Assembly (NCBI GenBank): GCA_913057175.1
Contig: CAJXNP010000006.1
Span: 124,001-188,000 of the forward strand
Source of the DNA: an uncultured Cytophagales bacterium
GTDB taxonomy: Bacteria > Bacteroidota > Bacteroidia > Cytophagales > Cyclobacteriaceae
Reading direction: 5' to 3'
Length of the DNA stretch: 64,000 nt
The notes below the pieces were generated by a model that was not told the origin of the DNA, searched no databases, and saw only the letters and a list, made by a program, of their open reading frames with translations. This document shows positions 25,889 to 35,266 of the stretch, in pieces. The number at the start of each line of letters is the position of its first letter. The first letter of the stretch is position 1. Made by a program: the position numbers and the translations under genes.

Positions 25889-28360
25889 TCATTCCTTGAA
25901 CATATTCTCCACTGCCATAACCAGGAACATGTAATTGGTCGAGCCGCCACCCATCACGTATTCCGTTTGTTGCCAGAAGTATGGCCATATTTTTAATTCC
26001 GGCAGGTCGGGTCTGATCAATGCTGTTCCGGAGGCAACGCCACCTGGTATAAACGACCAATCGGCCCTGTTGACTCCATAGGCAACAGTCACAGATTGTG
26101 AACCGACACCCGAAGCAAACGAAGAGGTGTTGATACCGGGATGAACACCCAAAACAAAATTCAGGGAATTTATGGTGAATTCAGCATCGCAGATTTCCGG
26201 CCAGCCCTTATAAAAGAAGTATTGTTCTACGCCAAACCGCTGGATGTTCCAGCCGGCTCCCCAGATATTGGGTTTGTAAGGAACTCCGTATGGTGAATCA
26301 GCTTTTTGTTCATCTTTCAATTTTTTGTGATAAGCTGTGACAGCTTCATTGATAGCAGATTGGAAAGATTCATCTTCAATTTTATCGATCACATGGCCGA
26401 CTGCCCAGCCGCATCTGGAGATTTGAGCGATAATGTCCTCTTGCATATCGATCAGAGCTTTGATATAAGTTTCACTTCCAGTTGAAAGAATCAGCTCCGT
26501 CAATGCAATGACTCTTGAGCTGGTTGTTTCTTTGCTAAATGAAGCATTTTCATACAAAGCGATAGCAGCCTGAAGAGCTTCTTCAGACATTTGAGGGTTG
26601 CTTTCTTTCAATACCCTCGATGCAGCGGCAAGTCCTCCTGCAACATACAGCTCTCTTCTCGGATTTTGCTCTGTAAATACCCATCGGTCATCTGTCAATG
26701 ATGAGGTTGTAGCAGTTTTTTCTCCTGAAGCAAGTGAAGCATCATAATTCAAGTTGTCAGTCATGGAAGAGGCATCTCCCAACATCACATATTGACGAAG
26801 GGTAGGGCAAATGATCCCGCGATATAGCCTTCCAAGTGAACGATAACCACCCAAAACACTCTCCAGTCCATGTTCGATTTGTTGGATGGCATCCGATTTC
26901 CCATCCGGTTCGTGGATTTCTACCAGTCGATTTTGCTGGTCGATCATCGTCGCATCGTAATCCAGTCCAAATTCCTCAATCATCAATGCCAGGTTCCATA
27001 AAGTACCGATTTGAGATTCTACTCTCAGGTCATAGTCGCCTGCATCGTGCCATCCCCCTTTGTCAATTCCTGGGATATGTTGCATGGATTCAAAATCAGT
27101 GAGGGTGGAAGAGCCTTGCAAATACCCATCAAAATGATTGGTGTCCAGAGGCGCCATTAATGCATCATCCAGATGACAGTAGTCGTGCCAGACGCGGTAT
27201 TTTTCATTCACCCTCACATGACACATCTGAACGGGCAAGTAGTATTCCAATACCGGTTGCCAGGCATGGCGTGAATATACATCAGAACTGATTTTAAAGG
27301 CATGAGACCCTTTATTATCGTAAGAAATGGTGTAAAGTCCCTCTTCCTTAACCTCCGAAAAATCAAAAGTGAAGTATTTATATCGAAGGAAATTCCCCCA
27401 TGCTTGTGGTTTTGCTGATTTGATCAATTGCTTGCCATCTTCCGTCATTTTGTACAGCTTTGTTTCACCAGTTTTTTCATCATCAGGATCCATTTCGATA
27501 ACAACTTTTTTCGGCTGAAGGGGATGATATCCCAATTGAGAAACCTGGATAACCGGCTCATACAACCAGTCATCAATAACATTGGGAGTGATGGTCCAGA
27601 CAATGGCATTTTCGGTGGCTTCCGCCGGGACGGTTTCACGTATGATGTACCACCCGTTGTTGTGGTTGGAACGCCCATCTCTTAGTTCCAGGCTTCCCGA
27701 ATTTGATTCAAAATTAATTCTTCGAAGATCAGATTCCGGGGCAACCGTCAGCTTTTTACCTGTAGCAAGAGGTTTTGAAAGCTGTTCGCCAAATTCATCA
27801 GCGATCGGGCCGTTAGGTTGCTGAGTGAAAATCCCATTCTGACTATCCAGCATCCAGGACTTGCCAAATAGTTCTCCTGGAAATAGTTCAAAATTAAAAC
27901 CGACTTTTCCGATCCATTCATCCGGGACAGGTTCGTCCAGATGGAGGGCAACCTGAAAGGCGCTTCCTTCCAAAGCCTTAACTTCTACGCTATAGGTAAA
28001 TGTCAGATCCGGGTATATAATGGGGTTGAATCCTTTTCTGTTTTTGGAACTGTCAGGATACCAGAGAACCTGTTTGATGGTTTGTGAACTCTCATCGATG
28101 GTCAGTTTTCCACCTTTTGGTACGGGCGACCATTGCCCGGGTGAAGCTTCCAGTCGAAGGTCCCCATTTGCAGCGACCCGGCTTCCGTGTTGGATAATTG
28201 TTACTCCGGTTTGATGACCGTCGGGATAGATATCGCTAAAGACCGTAACATTGAGTCCCGGCATATCAAAATATCCCTTTTCATTGATTTTGAGATTTAA
28301 CTGGGCGAAGATCTGAAAATTGATAAATAAAAGTGTTAGAAAACAGGTAATTCTTAGCAT
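25889..28360 (-). CDS. Glycoside hydrolase family 9-type enzyme
   Basis: The protein is exported by a signal peptide (about 1-19, ending IFAQ). The first 260 residues are beta-rich, then comes a cellulase N-terminal immunoglobulin-like domain (VIQVSQLGYHPLQPKKVVIE), and then the (alpha/alpha)6 barrel with the GH9 motif GGWHDAGDYDLRVES near residue 435, whose Asp pair activates water. The C-terminal acid is probably Glu in QQTEYVMGGGSTNYMF. In the stretch FASGVGSQSVTVAYGVNRAD the usual His-His-Arg of cellulases is not kept, so the enzyme may act on another beta-glucan or glycan. The gene is monocistronic and is not linked to a SusCD pair in this window. Confidence 0.88.
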   Translation of the reverse strand: MLRITCFLTLLFINFQIFAQLNLKINEKGYFDMPGLNVTVFSDIYPDGHQTGVTIIQHGSRVAANGDLRLEASPGQWSPVPKGGKLTIDESSQTIKQVLWYPDSSKNRKGFNPIIYPDLTFTYSVEVKALEGSAFQVALHLDEPVPDEWIGKVGFNFELFPGELFGKSWMLDSQNGIFTQQPNGPIADEFGEQLSKPLATGKKLTVAPESDLRRINFESNSGSLELRDGRSNHNNGWYIIRETVPAEATENAIVWTITPNVIDDWLYEPVIQVSQLGYHPLQPKKVVIEMDPDDEKTGETKLYKMTEDGKQLIKSAKPQAWGNFLRYKYFTFDFSEVKEEGLYTISYDNKGSHAFKISSDVYSRHAWQPVLEYYLPVQMCHVRVNEKYRVWHDYCHLDDALMAPLDTNHFDGYLQGSSTLTDFESMQHIPGIDKGGWHDAGDYDLRVESQIGTLWNLALMIEEFGLDYDATMIDQQNRLVEIHEPDGKSDAIQQIEHGLESVLGGYRSLGRLYRGIICPTLRQYVMLGDASSMTDNLNYDASLASGEKTATTSSLTDDRWVFTEQNPRRELYVAGGLAAASRVLKESNPQMSEEALQAAIALYENASFSKETTSSRVIALTELILSTGSETYIKALIDMQEDIIAQISRCGWAVGHVIDKIEDESFQSAINEAVTAYHKKLKDEQKADSPYGVPYKPNIWGAGWNIQRFGVEQYFFYKGWPEICDAEFTINSLNFVLGVHPGINTSSFASGVGSQSVTVAYGVNRADWSFIPGGVASGTALIRPDLPELKIWPYFWQQTEYVMGGGSTNYMFLVMAVENMFKE

Positions 28361-28462
28361 GTGACTTCTTGTTTAAGTTGTTAGTGTAAAAGTAACAAAA
28401 AGCCCCGGATGCAAACAACTGATTTTGATGAAAGGAATGGAAGTTTTGAGATTATATTTTTT

Positions 28463-28903
28463 TTAAACATTAGGCTCCGATGGAATTGGATAAAACAGAA
28501 CCTTGACATTGGGCTTGTTCAACTCGATGATCGTAAACACTCCCAATAGAATACCTAGCACTCCCGTAAAGCAGTTTAGTACGGAAACAACAATGATAAA
28601 GGTATAGTGTTTTCTCTCATGAATGTATTTGGCAGCAAGAAGTGTTAAGACTCCAAATGTGACCACCACTAAGAATCCAAAAATTCCAATTGCGACAAAT
28701 ATGAACCATGTATTGAAGGGTGGAGTGTTAAACTCATGCGGGAAGTTATTATTAGACGCAAAAAAACCGAAGAAGGCTGCGTAAGCCAGCGGAATAAAAC
28801 CTAGCATCAGGTTGAGAATTCCCTTGACAATGAATAATATTTTGAATGTTCCGAGATTGTGGGCAAATTGGTCCATAGTATTGGAGTTTGTTAAAAAATT
28901 CAT
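28463..28903 (-). CDS. Small membrane protein, unknown function
   Basis: 146 residues with three or four hydrophobic segments (about 20-46, 64-89, 98-126). An in-frame ATG at residue 10 (MDQFAHNLG) is an alternative start. The last 15 residues are soluble and Pro-rich (YPIPSEPNV). I recognise no family. It stands alone between the GH9 gene and the divergent NYN gene. Confidence 0.7.
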   Translation of the reverse strand: MNFLTNSNTMDQFAHNLGTFKILFIVKGILNLMLGFIPLAYAAFFGFFASNNNFPHEFNTPPFNTWFIFVAIGIFGFLVVVTFGVLTLLAAKYIHERKHYTFIIVVSVLNCFTGVLGILLGVFTIIELNKPNVKVLFYPIPSEPNV

Positions 28904-29031
28904 TCAATATAACAAAAAGATTATTTTGGAAGGGATGAATGGATTACAAATGAATAAGAAGTAATGCGTCCTGATTGAAAACATACTCCAATGGTTGAGT
29001 ATCACTCCTTTTTTTACCTACCTTTAAGATT

Positions 29032-29760
29032 ATGACAAAAGAAACCAAACTGGCTGTATTGATTGATGGAGATAATATTCCTTCCAAATACATCAAGGAA
29101 ATGATGGAGGAAATCACCAAGTACGGAACACCGACTATCAAACGGATCTACGGTGACTGGACCAAACCTCATCTCGCAAAGTGGAAAAATATCATGCTGG
29201 AAAATGCGATCAATCCCATCCAGCAGTACAGCTACACTACTGGAAAAAATGCAACAGATTCGGCCATGATCATCGATGCAATGGACATTCTTTATTCCGA
29301 TAAGGTAAATGGTTTTTGCCTGGTATCTTCCGACAGTGATTTTACCAAGCTTGCTACACGTCTGAGGGAAGCAGGTATGCAGGTTTACGGGATAGGGGAG
29401 AAGAAAACTCCGGATCCTTTTATCGTTGCATGTGACAAATTCATCTACCTGGAGATCCTCAAGCCTCAAAATGACCAAAACAACGGTATCGGAAAAAAGT
29501 CAAAATCGAACCTGGAAAAAATTACTCCCAAAGTAATTAAGTTGTTAAAGAATTCCGTTTCTGATGCCGCGGATGAAGATGGGTGGGCATTTTTGGGTGA
29601 TGTAGGCTCTCTCATCTTGAAAAAGGCCCCCAATTTTGACTCCCGTAATTTTGGATTCGACAAACTGACCCCGATGTTCAAATCTATCAATCAGTTTGCC
29701 ATCGAACAGAGGGATCATGGAAGTGGACGATCCAAATTGATTTATGTAAAGAATAAATAA
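29032..29760 (+). CDS. NYN-domain protein with C-terminal LOTUS/OST-HTH domain
   Basis: The N-terminal NYN (PIN-like) nuclease domain, about residues 5-145, shows KLAVLIDGDNIP (Asp12, Asp14), GKNATDSAMIIDAMD and VSSDSDFTKLATRLREAG, the acidic set for metal binding. The C-terminal domain (about 165-240, with DEDGWAFLGDVGSLILKKAP and FGFDKLTPMFKSI) is a LOTUS/OST-HTH RNA-binding domain. The pair is widespread in bacteria (LabA/DUF88 type) and related to eukaryotic Limkain/MARF1. A role as an RNA endonuclease or RNA-binding regulator is likely; the target is unknown. Confidence 0.92.
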   Translation: MTKETKLAVLIDGDNIPSKYIKEMMEEITKYGTPTIKRIYGDWTKPHLAKWKNIMLENAINPIQQYSYTTGKNATDSAMIIDAMDILYSDKVNGFCLVSSDSDFTKLATRLREAGMQVYGIGEKKTPDPFIVACDKFIYLEILKPQNDQNNGIGKKSKSNLEKITPKVIKLLKNSVSDAADEDGWAFLGDVGSLILKKAPNFDSRNFGFDKLTPMFKSINQFAIEQRDHGSGRSKLIYVKNK

Positions 29761-29772
29761 AAGTGATGTTCA

Positions 29773-30414
29773 TTAGTTTAATGATTGGGTAAAGCCGAAC
29801 CGAGTATATTTTTTATTGATAAAAAAAGCGACCAAAATGTTCGGTATCCAGCACAACCAGGCTACGATTCGGTAAGCTATTGTAAAATCGTGAAATAGAG
29901 AGGTTAAAACCGGAAGCCAGATCCTTAATGTTACTGCAGCAAAACAGGCAGCAAAACTGTAGATCATTAATTGCTGATGTTCCAAAATTCTTCTATGCCG
30001 AATGTGGTTGAACGCGAAGTAGGTGGTGAAAAACCATGTTAGTCCCAGACCAATGAATCCTGCCGAGGCGATCATACCACCTGTTGCAAAAATGGCGATG
30101 TAAATACCTGCCAATGAGCTGATAAATACGCTGAATACATAAATTTTCCCAAATATCCGGTGGAGGTGAATGCGGTTGGTCCGGATCTTTTTACTGAACT
30201 GGATCCAACCTGTTAATAATGCGATTCCGCCAAATATGATGTGGCAATAAAATCCGATATTCCAGGGCATACTATCCAACAATTCGTCTGATTTTGAACT
30301 GAGCAAACCAAAATTTCTGTCAACCAAAAAGTAGGTAATGGGATACCATCCAATCATGAAACTTAAGAGACTTACGACGATCCAACCAATTGTATTTCCT
30401 GTATTTCGAGTCAT
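29773..30414 (-). CDS. DUF2306 membrane protein
   Basis: 213 residues with about six membrane helices. The motif GGIALLTGWIQF, then NRIHLHRIFGKIYV and RRILEHQQLMIYSFA are typical of DUF2306 proteins, which carry conserved His suited to heme or metal binding; the function is not established. It converges on the NYN gene with 12 bases between stops. Confidence 0.88.
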   Translation of the reverse strand: MTRNTGNTIGWIVVSLLSFMIGWYPITYFLVDRNFGLLSSKSDELLDSMPWNIGFYCHIIFGGIALLTGWIQFSKKIRTNRIHLHRIFGKIYVFSVFISSLAGIYIAIFATGGMIASAGFIGLGLTWFFTTYFAFNHIRHRRILEHQQLMIYSFAACFAAVTLRIWLPVLTSLFHDFTIAYRIVAWLCWIPNILVAFFINKKYTRFGFTQSLN

Positions 30415-30504
30415 CTTAATTTATTGATTATCAGAATCATAAAATAACAAAGTCCAAAGACAGCGGCAAGCAGTTTGTAAAATGTTTATTTGCCTCCTGC
30501 CTGA

Positions 30505-31032
30505 TCAGTTTATTTTATACAATAGCAATTCTTTGAACGGATCTCCTTTCAATTCAAGTAATTTGCAAAAAGCGGGCTCGGTTTTCATCCCATTCTCCTT
30601 TAGTTTGATGATGTTTTTTCGAAAGGCCTCACCTTGTTTTTGCAGAATATTGTATTCGGCGATCATATGCCGGTATGCTTCCTGCTCATGACTGGGTCGG
30701 TTTTGTCCGAAAATCTCGAATGGGAACGGATCAATTTTGAAGGAAATTATGACCGTTTCCGTGCCATTGACGCACTTTTCGATCAATTTAAAGTCTTTAT
30801 TTTTTGAAAAGGATAATCGAGTCGATTGAATGAACTGTTCTTTATTTTTCCATAAACAACAAATATCCACGTCGCTGTTTTTTAAATCGATTTCAATTGG
30901 AATAGTTCCCACAACAACCGGATCGTATTCAGCCAACAAATCCATGATTTCATGTTCCTTGAGGATTGTGAAGAGGGCTTTTTGCCTGGTATTTCCGGAT
31001 TTCAGGTAATCGATGCAATTAAATCTTTTCAT
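30505..31032 (-). CDS. DUF4269 protein (nucleotidyltransferase-like)
   Basis: 175 residues matching DUF4269: DYLKSGNTRQKALFTILKEH, DPVVVGTIPIEIDLKNSDVDICC, and IDPFPFEIFGQNRPSHEQEAY. The GTIPI...SDVDI segment looks like the G-S/D-x-D site of nucleotidyltransferase folds, with the Asp pair in DVDI. Function is unknown. It lies downstream of the ASCH-like gene in the same direction, 21 bases apart. Confidence 0.85.
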   Translation of the reverse strand: MKRFNCIDYLKSGNTRQKALFTILKEHEIMDLLAEYDPVVVGTIPIEIDLKNSDVDICCLWKNKEQFIQSTRLSFSKNKDFKLIEKCVNGTETVIISFKIDPFPFEIFGQNRPSHEQEAYRHMIAEYNILQKQGEAFRKNIIKLKENGMKTEPAFCKLLELKGDPFKELLLYKIN

Positions 31033-31053
31033 TAAGGGATCAATAGGGTAAAC

Positions 31054-31650
31054 TTAATTCTCAATTTTAGCCGATTTGATCCTTTCGAGAAAAAGTGAAC
31101 CTAACGACGAAATGGTATATCCCGGGTGATGACTGACGGTCAGACCCAGGTTTTTCAACTTCCTGACATTGAGCTTGAGCCATTCCTTTTCATAACCTGT
31201 TTTGATGGCAAGGTCTGCCGCTTTTAGTTTTGGATTTTCATGGATTGCCTTTAATATTTTCATTGTCCATTGACCTGATTTGCTATACTGATCCAATCGT
31301 TTGAGGCGTGTTATGAGTTCCTGAAACTCTTTTTCAGACAACTCACTTTTCTGCCTGAGTTCGATCCGTGGATCAGGAGAATGATACCTGACGCAAATTT
31401 TGTATATATTACCTTCTTTGGAAGAATTAAGGGTTTTCAATAAATCCTTTAAATGATCGAATCCGGCTTTTTGCGCATCGACCTCATTAATTTTATTCAA
31501 ATTAATTTCCTGAATTTCAATAATTTCCACCTGACCAATGGAGGTCTTCAAAAGGCTGCCTTTTTTGACTGATGGCTTCTTCCATTTTCTGAATGCCAAC
31601 GAAATATGACCGTCCTTGATCCCCTCGAGATGAATTTGTTTGAAAAGCAT
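31054..31650 (-). CDS. ASCH-like domain plus winged-helix protein
   Basis: 198 residues in two parts. The N-terminal half (LFKQIHLEGIKDGHISLAFR, RKWKKPSVKKGSLLKT, GQVEIIEI) has the look of an ASCH/PUA-like RNA-binding domain. The C-terminal half (TMKILKAIHENPKLKAADLA, EKEWLKLNVRKLKNLGL, VSHHPGYTISSLG) is a winged helix. RNA- or translation-linked regulation is a reasonable guess. It lies between the DUF4269 and radical SAM genes in the same direction. Confidence 0.75.
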   Translation of the reverse strand: MLFKQIHLEGIKDGHISLAFRKWKKPSVKKGSLLKTSIGQVEIIEIQEINLNKINEVDAQKAGFDHLKDLLKTLNSSKEGNIYKICVRYHSPDPRIELRQKSELSEKEFQELITRLKRLDQYSKSGQWTMKILKAIHENPKLKAADLAIKTGYEKEWLKLNVRKLKNLGLTVSHHPGYTISSLGSLFLERIKSAKIEN

Positions 31651-31682
31651 TTTAATTGTCGGGCTTAACTTATTGGGACAAG

Positions 31683-32900
31683 TTAATAAATCTTGCTTTT
31701 ATCATAAATATGACATGAATGTCCTGACAGAAGATCGAGCATTTCTTCAACAGAATGCTCTTTTACCTTGCCTGCTTTCCCGGAGCAATATGGGCAAATA
31801 TGAGCATCGCCGTCAGTATCCACATAAAAAAATCGGTTTCCTGCTCCAAAGCAACCTACTTTTCGCTGATGATATCCAAGATAGTTGATGATTGGATAGT
31901 CATTGTATTTAGGAGAAGAATTGTATTCCAGGTAAAATTGATCTAACAAGTAAAGTTCTTTTTCATCCAGCAAAACATCCTTTCCAGCATACCTTCCCGT
32001 AGCTCTGGGTTCAATGAGCTGCACAAACGCAACCCACAGAGACTTTGCCAGTTTCATGTATGAATCGAGATTTTCCCTGCTGATAAATTCTTTTGTTACA
32101 CAAAGCGTGAGAGTTGTTACTAATCCAACACTATTGGCATTTTGAACCGCTTTGATCGCCCATTCATAGGCTTGATCAAAGCCACGAAATGCATTGTGTT
32201 TATCGGGATTAAAATGATCCAGGCTCACCATTACCCCGGTAAGGCCATAGCTTTTCAATTTCTCAGCTTGTTCCTGCTTTAGACCAAGTCCGGATGTAAC
32301 AACCCAGAAATCAGCGCCGGGCTTGGCAGTGGCTAAAATTTTATAAAGATCATTGATCCTCAACATAGGTTCTCCGCCGCTAAGGATGAATTGTGTAGTT
32401 CCGTAATCCTGGTATTGATGGATCATGGAAATTATATCATTAGCAGATAATTGTTCTTTTTGGTTTAGGTTTTCCCACTCAAAACAATGCTCACAGTTCA
32501 GTGAACACTTTTTCGTTATGGCGATGAGGACCGTGCGAAGGCCGATCCGTGAGTTTTGAAAAATAAACCTCTTCACCTCGTTTGTTTGTAGTTTGTAATT
32601 GGCAACTGATGGAAAGCCGGGTACGCCCATGCGCCAGAAGTACCGGTTGTCAACCTTTGCTATTTTTGTCAGGAAAGACTCCCCAAAAATTGACCGATAT
32701 TGCTTTTTAATCTGGTATAGCTTTTTAGTTGCCGAGAAGGGATTTTTTGTGATCGATAGCATGATCCGGTAGAGCTGACTCAGTACCCTCAATTTGAGCT
32801 TTCGCAATTCGTACTTGTCCTGGACGATAACTCCCGATTGGGAAATGTCTTTGGCAATTTTTTCCTTTTGAAGTTCAGCGATTGCCATACCATTAGTCAT
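31683..32900 (-). CDS. Radical SAM protein with SPASM-like C-terminus
   Basis: Residues 132-139 give the C-x3-C-x2-C iron-sulfur motif (KKCSLNCEHCFEW). The core includes QFILSGGEPMLRINDLY (the GGEP motif for SAM binding) and VMVSLDHFNPDKHN. The C-terminal part has GCFGAGNRFFYVDTDGDAHI followed by CPYC and a later Cys, like a shortened SPASM/twitch region for an auxiliary cluster. The reaction and substrate are unknown; such proteins modify peptides or activate enzymes. Its start overlaps the end of the large lipoprotein gene by eight bases, a firm sign of co-expression. No obvious short precursor peptide gene is seen nearby. Confidence 0.88.
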   Translation of the reverse strand: MTNGMAIAELQKEKIAKDISQSGVIVQDKYELRKLKLRVLSQLYRIMLSITKNPFSATKKLYQIKKQYRSIFGESFLTKIAKVDNRYFWRMGVPGFPSVANYKLQTNEVKRFIFQNSRIGLRTVLIAITKKCSLNCEHCFEWENLNQKEQLSANDIISMIHQYQDYGTTQFILSGGEPMLRINDLYKILATAKPGADFWVVTSGLGLKQEQAEKLKSYGLTGVMVSLDHFNPDKHNAFRGFDQAYEWAIKAVQNANSVGLVTTLTLCVTKEFISRENLDSYMKLAKSLWVAFVQLIEPRATGRYAGKDVLLDEKELYLLDQFYLEYNSSPKYNDYPIINYLGYHQRKVGCFGAGNRFFYVDTDGDAHICPYCSGKAGKVKEHSVEEMLDLLSGHSCHIYDKSKIY

Positions 32901-34533
32901 TTACAGGGTTAACTAAAACCAATTCGTTCTTTGGTGTGAGCGCTTTCAGATAGAGTTCCTTTGAATATTTAGCAAAATAATCAGGTTGTTTGAACTTCTT
33001 AAGCTGTGTGATTTCAGGGAATCCTGAGTAGTCCCGCACCAGCTCATAATATCCGCTGCAATGCAGGAATACGCCTCTTGAAAGGTCCTCCTTCAACTCA
33101 GGAGCCTGAAAAATAATTTCTGTTACTTCTACCGGTTCGAGTTGAGCCATATAATTTCCATCGTGATTTGAAAGTTGTTCCGTCCAATCGTTCTGACCTG
33201 TTCCCAATGCACTTTCAGGTTTTATCCGATTGATAACCAGTTGAGAGTTGTCACTAAAATCCATGCCGGCAAAATCCATTTCCCAGAACATAAATCCTGT
33301 TTCGATCTTAACTTCAATTTCCTCTGCTTCCATTCCGTACAAATCAATAGGAATGACAAAATCACGTGCTGCAAGGGGGCCAACCGTTGATAAATAATCT
33401 ACCAATTGCCATTCACCGTTTTTCTTAACATATACAGAAAGAGGAAAATGATTATCCAGCATTTTCTGAAGTCGCTCTTTACTTGGGATTTGGCTTTGTT
33501 GCTCCATCCACCGGTCAAAAGAACCTCCGAATTTGCTGAAGAAATCACCGATCAGATAATCGATCCACAACGAGTTTTTGGCATTCACAACTAGTTTTCC
33601 TGTATTGATTCCTGTCGGTTTATTGAATTTTAAAATAACCTTGTTGATGGGATCAGAAATATCATTAAAAAGGTGATAAAGCGAATCAGTAGCGGAAAGG
33701 CTATTCAAAAGATCTTCTCCTACGTTGGAAATGGCTGAGGTTGGCAATTGGATATTGCTCAATAAGTGTGGTTGACCGGTTTTATCCATAAGCACTCTTT
33801 GATCATCCGGGTGATCCACTACCAGAAGATGTGCAAAATCGGTGTACTGCTTTTCCTTCAACTCATTGCTGATTCGGATACCATAATGTCCGTTGATGGG
33901 CTTTATTTGCGGCAGCGGCATATAGTCCTCCCTTTCAAGGTTTTTAGCAAAAGCGCCACCATAGATTTCACCTGAAAAAACATATGCTTCGCCATCATTT
34001 ACATAAATATAAGGACATGAGCTTTTTGTCAGGGCCGCTATGATCCCGATGATCACCATGATGCCAACAATTACACCAAGGGTTCCAAAAATATGGGATG
34101 CGATGGTTTTACCTTTATCTTTCTCAATGATCCGGATTTCCCGGATTTCTGTTAGGGGGATGTCAACATTTCCTGACTGAAAGGTTTGCGTACTATCTTT
34201 TAGGTAAAAGTGTACCTCATGCAAAATATCCCTTTCGTATTTCTTAATTCGATATTTGCGGTCATCCTTATAGTAAATTGGTTTCGTGGCGAGTTCAATA
34301 TGGCCGGAAAGGTAAGTTGAATCCGCCGAAAGTTCACTTAGTGAATAATAATTGTGCCCTGAATGAATGACAAAATAGTTGTGAACAGAACCAATGCCAT
34401 TAACTCCTGTTAATTCTTCAGGAGGTACATTTCTGTATTTAAAATAGTGGCAGGCAGTGGAATAAAACAATAGAAGTGCGATCATTCCATACGAAATGCA
34501 CTTCAAAGGCGTAGGGTTGGTTAAAAATTTCAT
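32893..34533 (-). CDS. Large lipoprotein of unknown function, translationally linked to the radical SAM gene
   Basis: A lipoprotein signal is visible (LLLFYSTACHYF, Cys28). A second hydrophobic segment lies at about residues 147-168 (LGVIVGIMVIIGIIAALT). It is followed by CPYIYVNDGEAYVFSGEIYG and LPQIKPINGHYGIRISNELK, a pattern I know from uncharacterised bacterial proteins with a CP-Y-Y-G-x-Y-F-G-E core. The remainder is soluble and beta-rich. With a cleaved lipid anchor plus an internal helix, the topology is unclear. The stop overlaps the start of the radical SAM gene. A role as partner or substrate of that enzyme is inference only. Confidence 0.75.
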   Translation of the reverse strand: MKFLTNPTPLKCISYGMIALLLFYSTACHYFKYRNVPPEELTGVNGIGSVHNYFVIHSGHNYYSLSELSADSTYLSGHIELATKPIYYKDDRKYRIKKYERDILHEVHFYLKDSTQTFQSGNVDIPLTEIREIRIIEKDKGKTIASHIFGTLGVIVGIMVIIGIIAALTKSSCPYIYVNDGEAYVFSGEIYGGAFAKNLEREDYMPLPQIKPINGHYGIRISNELKEKQYTDFAHLLVVDHPDDQRVLMDKTGQPHLLSNIQLPTSAISNVGEDLLNSLSATDSLYHLFNDISDPINKVILKFNKPTGINTGKLVVNAKNSLWIDYLIGDFFSKFGGSFDRWMEQQSQIPSKERLQKMLDNHFPLSVYVKKNGEWQLVDYLSTVGPLAARDFVIPIDLYGMEAEEIEVKIETGFMFWEMDFAGMDFSDNSQLVINRIKPESALGTGQNDWTEQLSNHDGNYMAQLEPVEVTEIIFQAPELKEDLSRGVFLHCSGYYELVRDYSGFPEITQLKKFKQPDYFAKYSKELYLKALTPKNELVLVNPVND

Positions 34534-34621
34534 GGCATTCCAATGATTGGTATAGTTAAAAAGTTGTTTTGTGGAATCCAGTCAACCTATTTAAATTACT
34601 AATTTTATTTGTGTTTCTTTT

Positions 34622-34655
34622 AATTTAATTACAATTAATTAATTGTAATTAAATT
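34622..34655. promoter_or_regulatory. 34-bp perfect palindrome between divergent genes
   Basis: The 34 bases are perfectly self-complementary (half-site TTTAATTACAATTAA extended by AA on the outside). It lies 88 bases from one divergent start and 126 from the other, in AT-rich DNA. It could be an operator for a dimeric regulator or a cruciform. No regulator is encoded next to it. Confidence 0.5.
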
Positions 34656-34781
34656 TGATCTACCTGGCTACATTCGTAAACTTTCAATTTTGAATGCAAC
34701 AACAGCTTGACAATAACAATTTTCAGGATATTGGCTGGCGACCAGATAAAAGATACTTTCTTAAATCCTTAAACTTTCACT

Positions 34782-35159
34782 ATGATGAATTACAAAAAGC
34801 TATTTTTCACTCTCCTCCTGGCATGTCTATGTTTGTCTTTTCATAGTAAGCTTCCTGGCTCTTCTGAAAAAGTTCTTCATCACATTCTGTTATTCCAATG
34901 GGCGGAAGGCATTGAAAAGGAAGCCCAAGATGATTTGCTTAGTTTATTTAATGGCCTTCCAGCAAAAATAGATGGTTTTGAAAGGGTTGAGATATATGAG
35001 ATAACCGAATCTTCCAATGATTTTGACGTGGTGCTTGGCCTGCAATTTACTTCCAAGGAGGCTCTTGAAAATTATAATGTTCATCCTGATCATGTAAAGA
35101 TCACTGAAATTGCTCCGCCAATGTTGAGTGGATTTTCTGAATATGATTATTGGAAATAG
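34782..35159 (+). CDS. Exported Dabb (stress-responsive alpha/beta barrel) protein
   Basis: After a signal peptide (MNYKKLFFTLLLACLCLSF) comes a Dabb domain of about 95 residues: VLHHILLFQWAEGIEKEAQD, FERVEIYEITESSNDFDVVL, and HPDHVKITEIAPPMLSGFSE. Dabb proteins form dimeric ferredoxin-like barrels; the function is usually unknown. Two consecutive ATG codons are possible starts. A bidirectional terminator separates it from the convergent lipoprotein gene. Confidence 0.85.
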   Translation: MMNYKKLFFTLLLACLCLSFHSKLPGSSEKVLHHILLFQWAEGIEKEAQDDLLSLFNGLPAKIDGFERVEIYEITESSNDFDVVLGLQFTSKEALENYNVHPDHVKITEIAPPMLSGFSEYDYWK

Positions 35160-35183
35160 CCCTGAACAAAACTTGTATGAAGA

Positions 35184-35216
35184 AAAAAAGATGGACGTAA
35201 AATGCCCATCTTTTTT
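35184..35216. terminator. Bidirectional intrinsic terminator
   Basis: An 11-bp stem AAAAAAGATGG/CCATCTTTTTT with an 11-base loop. A and T tracts on each side make it work for both convergent genes. Confidence 0.8.
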
Positions 35217-35266
35217 GGTTATCGCCTATGTTTCTCCGATTCCTGTTACAAAAAAGTGCGAACGAA

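Noticed and set aside
31640-31888. Plus-strand 82-residue frame as a RiPP precursor for the radical SAM protein
   Set aside because: It is the antisense of the radical SAM gene's C-terminal codons and lacks a start context.
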